A stretch of DNA of 64,000 nucleotides, taken from positions 1 through 64,000 of the forward strand of contig QCLN01000005.1 of assembly GCA_003214525.1 (NCBI GenBank), read 5' to 3'. Origin of the DNA: Pelagibacteraceae bacterium AG-414-M23 (GTDB taxonomy: Bacteria; Pseudomonadota; Alphaproteobacteria; Pelagibacterales; Pelagibacteraceae). Below the pieces are notes generated by a model. It saw only the letters and a list, made by a program, of their open reading frames with translations. It made no database searches and had not been told where the DNA came from. Positions 61,694 to 64,000 of this stretch are shown in pieces (positions within the stretch are counted from its first letter, which is position 1; every line of letters begins with the position of its first letter). The position numbers were made by a program, and so were the translations under genes.

Positions 61694-62811
61694 TTTAAAT
61701 TTCCTTGATTTGCAAATTTAATTCCTAACTCTTTTAATTTTTGATTTTTGTTAATGAAAGAAAAAATTTTTTCTGAAATATTTTTAGGAACAAAATTTTT
61801 ATTATATTTAAAAAACTCATATATGAAATCAATCCCAAATGAAAATATTGAATTATAGCTTTTAGATTTTTTTTCAAATTCCTTGTAAATACTATTATCA
61901 ATACTCAATCCTAAATTTATCTTTTGATCTAAAATTTCATTAAATTTAATTATATCCCTAATGGTCATATTAAAACCTTGTCCTGCTAATGGGTGTATAG
62001 AGTGTATTGAATCTCCAAAAAAAAGAACATTTTTATAGTAATATTTTTTAGGTAATTTTAGTTTTAAATTAAAACTTTCAACTTTCTCATGAGATAGTAT
62101 TTTATATGATGGATTAAATTTTTTAATTAAATTTAAAATTTCATTTTCTGATATTTTTTCTTTTTTCTTAATTTCAAATGAAAAAACAACTGAAGTAGAT
62201 TTATTTGATAAAGGAAGGAAGGCAATTGGACCGTATTCTGTAAAAATTTGTACTGCTTTATTATTAATAACTTTTGTATGGTTAATTATAGTAGTGAATG
62301 CTTTGTTATGATAATTTTTATAAATTTTCTTTTTTAAAAATTTTTCTGTTAAAATATTTGAACTTTCACAATTTATAATTAATTGAAATTTTTTTTGATT
62401 TGTCAGTAAAATAAAGTCAGAGTTTTTTTTTAAATATTTAAAAGAGATATACTTATTTGACTGTGCCTTTGATCTAAAAAATGAAATTATTTTTTCATAT
62501 TTTATCATATTTAACAATGGCTTAGAATTTTTTTTAAATAAGATTTTCTCGTTTATTTTATTATTTTTAATTAAAACTTTAATTTCACTTATAGAATTTG
62601 TTTTTTTTGAAATATTTTTATAAAAGCTTGCTAAATATTTTAGGTTATGACCGGTTATACCCAATGATCGTGTTTTAAAATTAGGTTTAGAAGATTTTAA
62701 TGAATAAATCTCTGTGTGAAATTTTTTTTTTGATAAAATACAGGCCAAAACCAAGCTGGTAAGATTATTTCCAATTAGGCAAATTTTCATAAAATTTTTT
62801 AATTTTACCAA
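61687..62811 (-). CDS. FAD-dependent ubiquinone biosynthesis hydroxylase (UbiH/Coq6-like), divergent
   Basis: CLIGNNLTSLVLACIL; VLFFGDSIHSIHPLAGQGFNMTIRDI. Confidence 0.85.
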   Translation of the reverse strand: MVKLKNFMKICLIGNNLTSLVLACILSKKKFHTEIYSLKSSKPNFKTRSLGITGHNLKYLASFYKNISKKTNSISEIKVLIKNNKINEKILFKKNSKPLLNMIKYEKIISFFRSKAQSNKYISFKYLKKNSDFILLTNQKKFQLIINCESSNILTEKFLKKKIYKNYHNKAFTTIINHTKVINNKAVQIFTEYGPIAFLPLSNKSTSVVFSFEIKKKEKISENEILNLIKKFNPSYKILSHEKVESFNLKLKLPKKYYYKNVLFFGDSIHSIHPLAGQGFNMTIRDIIKFNEILDQKINLGLSIDNSIYKEFEKKSKSYNSIFSFGIDFIYEFFKYNKNFVPKNISEKIFSFINKNQKLKELGIKFANQGNLNY

Positions 62812-62853
62812 TAATAATTAAATGGTACAAATCAACTTATTTGATTCATTTTT

Positions 62854-64000
62854 ATGAAATTTGCAAATTTCTTAACAAAAACAAAAGGATTTTTATTCAG
62901 GAGAATGTCTGAATTGCTTGGTTTGTTAATTATATTCCTTTCACTCTCTATACTAATTTCACTAGTTAGTTACTCACCTAATGATCCTAATTTTATAATA
63001 AGTGAAGCTGATGAAATTCAAAATCTGTTAGGATTTAGAGGAAGTGTTATTTCAGATTTTCTATTTCAATCAATTGGACTAATTTCTTACTTTATACCAT
63101 TTACTTTATTTTTCTCAGGAGCCAATATATTCTTAAGCAAAAGACAGATTATATTAATTGATAACTTATTTTTTTGTGTACTTTATATAATTTGTGGCTC
63201 TCTTTTTTTTGCTTATTTTAAAGATCAATCTTTTTTTCTTACAATAAATGGAAATGGTGGTTTTATTGGATTATTTCTTAAAGATAGTTTTATATCTTCA
63301 ATTTTAGAAACAAACCATAATGTTTCTTATTACACTTTAATTAGTCTTACGTTTTGTCTTTTTTTGATAAGTATTAATTTCAAGATATCAAAAATTTTAA
63401 ATTATATAGGATTTATAAGAAATTTATTTCTATCTAAAAAAAATACAAGCATAAATGAAAATGATAGTGCAATTAATGAAAATATAGCGTCTGAAAATTT
63501 AAATGAAGATAAGAGAATACAAGATAGTTTACCGTTTGATAAAAAAATTAATATGAATATTAAAAAATTTATTCTTCCAGATTTAAAATTACTTAAATCT
63601 CCATCAAAAAATGAAAAAATAGCAAAAAAGAATGAAGATATAAATGAAGATTTTTTAGAAAAAGTATTAATGGATTTTGGTGTTGAGGGGAAAATTAAAA
63701 AAATAAATTATGGTCCAGTTGTCACTCTAAATGAATTTGAACCAGCCGCAGGGATTAAAGTTTCAAAAATAATAAATTTATCTGAAGATATAGCAAGAAA
63801 TACAAGCTCTGAGTCTGCTAGAATTTCCATAATACCTGGCAGTAATACTATTGGTATAGAGCTTCCAAATTTTACAAGAGAGAATGTATATCTTAGTGAA
63901 GTAATTAAAGATCCTCAATTTAAGAAGAAAGATATAAAACTTCCTATAGCTTTAGGTAAAAGTATTTCAGGAAATCCAATCATTGGAGATTTAAGTACGA
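62854..64000 (+). CDS. ftsK: DNA translocase FtsK (partial, runs off window)
   Basis: N-terminal TM domain (FRRMSELLGLLIIFLSLSILISLVSYSPNDPNF) and LMDFGVEGKIKKINYGPVVTLNEFEPAAGIKVSKIINLSEDIARN. Confidence 0.95.
   Translation, partial: MKFANFLTKTKGFLFRRMSELLGLLIIFLSLSILISLVSYSPNDPNFIISEADEIQNLLGFRGSVISDFLFQSIGLISYFIPFTLFFSGANIFLSKRQIILIDNLFFCVLYIICGSLFFAYFKDQSFFLTINGNGGFIGLFLKDSFISSILETNHNVSYYTLISLTFCLFLISINFKISKILNYIGFIRNLFLSKKNTSINENDSAINENIASENLNEDKRIQDSLPFDKKINMNIKKFILPDLKLLKSPSKNEKIAKKNEDINEDFLEKVLMDFGVEGKIKKINYGPVVTLNEFEPAAGIKVSKIINLSEDIARNTSSESARISIIPGSNTIGIELPNFTRENVYLSEVIKDPQFKKKDIKLPIALGKSISGNPIIGDLST

Overview
AT-rich, gene-dense, streamlined chromosomal segment that reads as Pelagibacterales (SAR11, Alphaproteobacteria). 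This assignment is by protein recognition and gene order, not by a database search. Contents, left to right: TCA/propionate genes (mdh, a frameshifted mmsA, sdhBADC); asd; a complete DMSP demethylation set (dmdA, dmdB-like, dmdC-like); leuBDC; the rplS-trmD-rpsP-ffh block with a structured ffh leader; dapF-ftsY; a hydrolase and an MFS transporter; a DctPQM TRAP transporter whose DctM has a long extra C-terminal domain; a cluster of hydroxyacid oxidation genes with two tandem lldD-like paralogs; a PagL-like protein; the ccm cytochrome c maturation genes; hspQ; ispZ/DUF2794/Bax1-I; argG; psiE-like and SDR genes plus an unlisted 37-aa ORF; folD, yggT, mscS, hemDC and tsaD; a beta-propeller-repeat autotransporter; an EVE protein; acs with a lysine-rich N-terminus; a DUF4212/SSS symporter pair; rpe, a heparinase-like gene and purH; phhB; tRNA-Gly(GCC); a LON-domain protein; a ubiH-like gene; and the 5' part of ftsK. 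I saw no CRISPR array, transposon, prophage or rRNA. The most interesting signals are non-coding: (i) a pseudoknot-capable leader before ffh with mutually exclusive helices; (ii) an apparently strand-specific 17-18 bp hairpin with a C-rich loop between hspQ and ccmC; (iii) a long hairpin upstream of psiE; (iv) a perfect intercistronic stem between dctP and dctQ; (v) a stem overlapping the ribosome binding site of the symporter operon.
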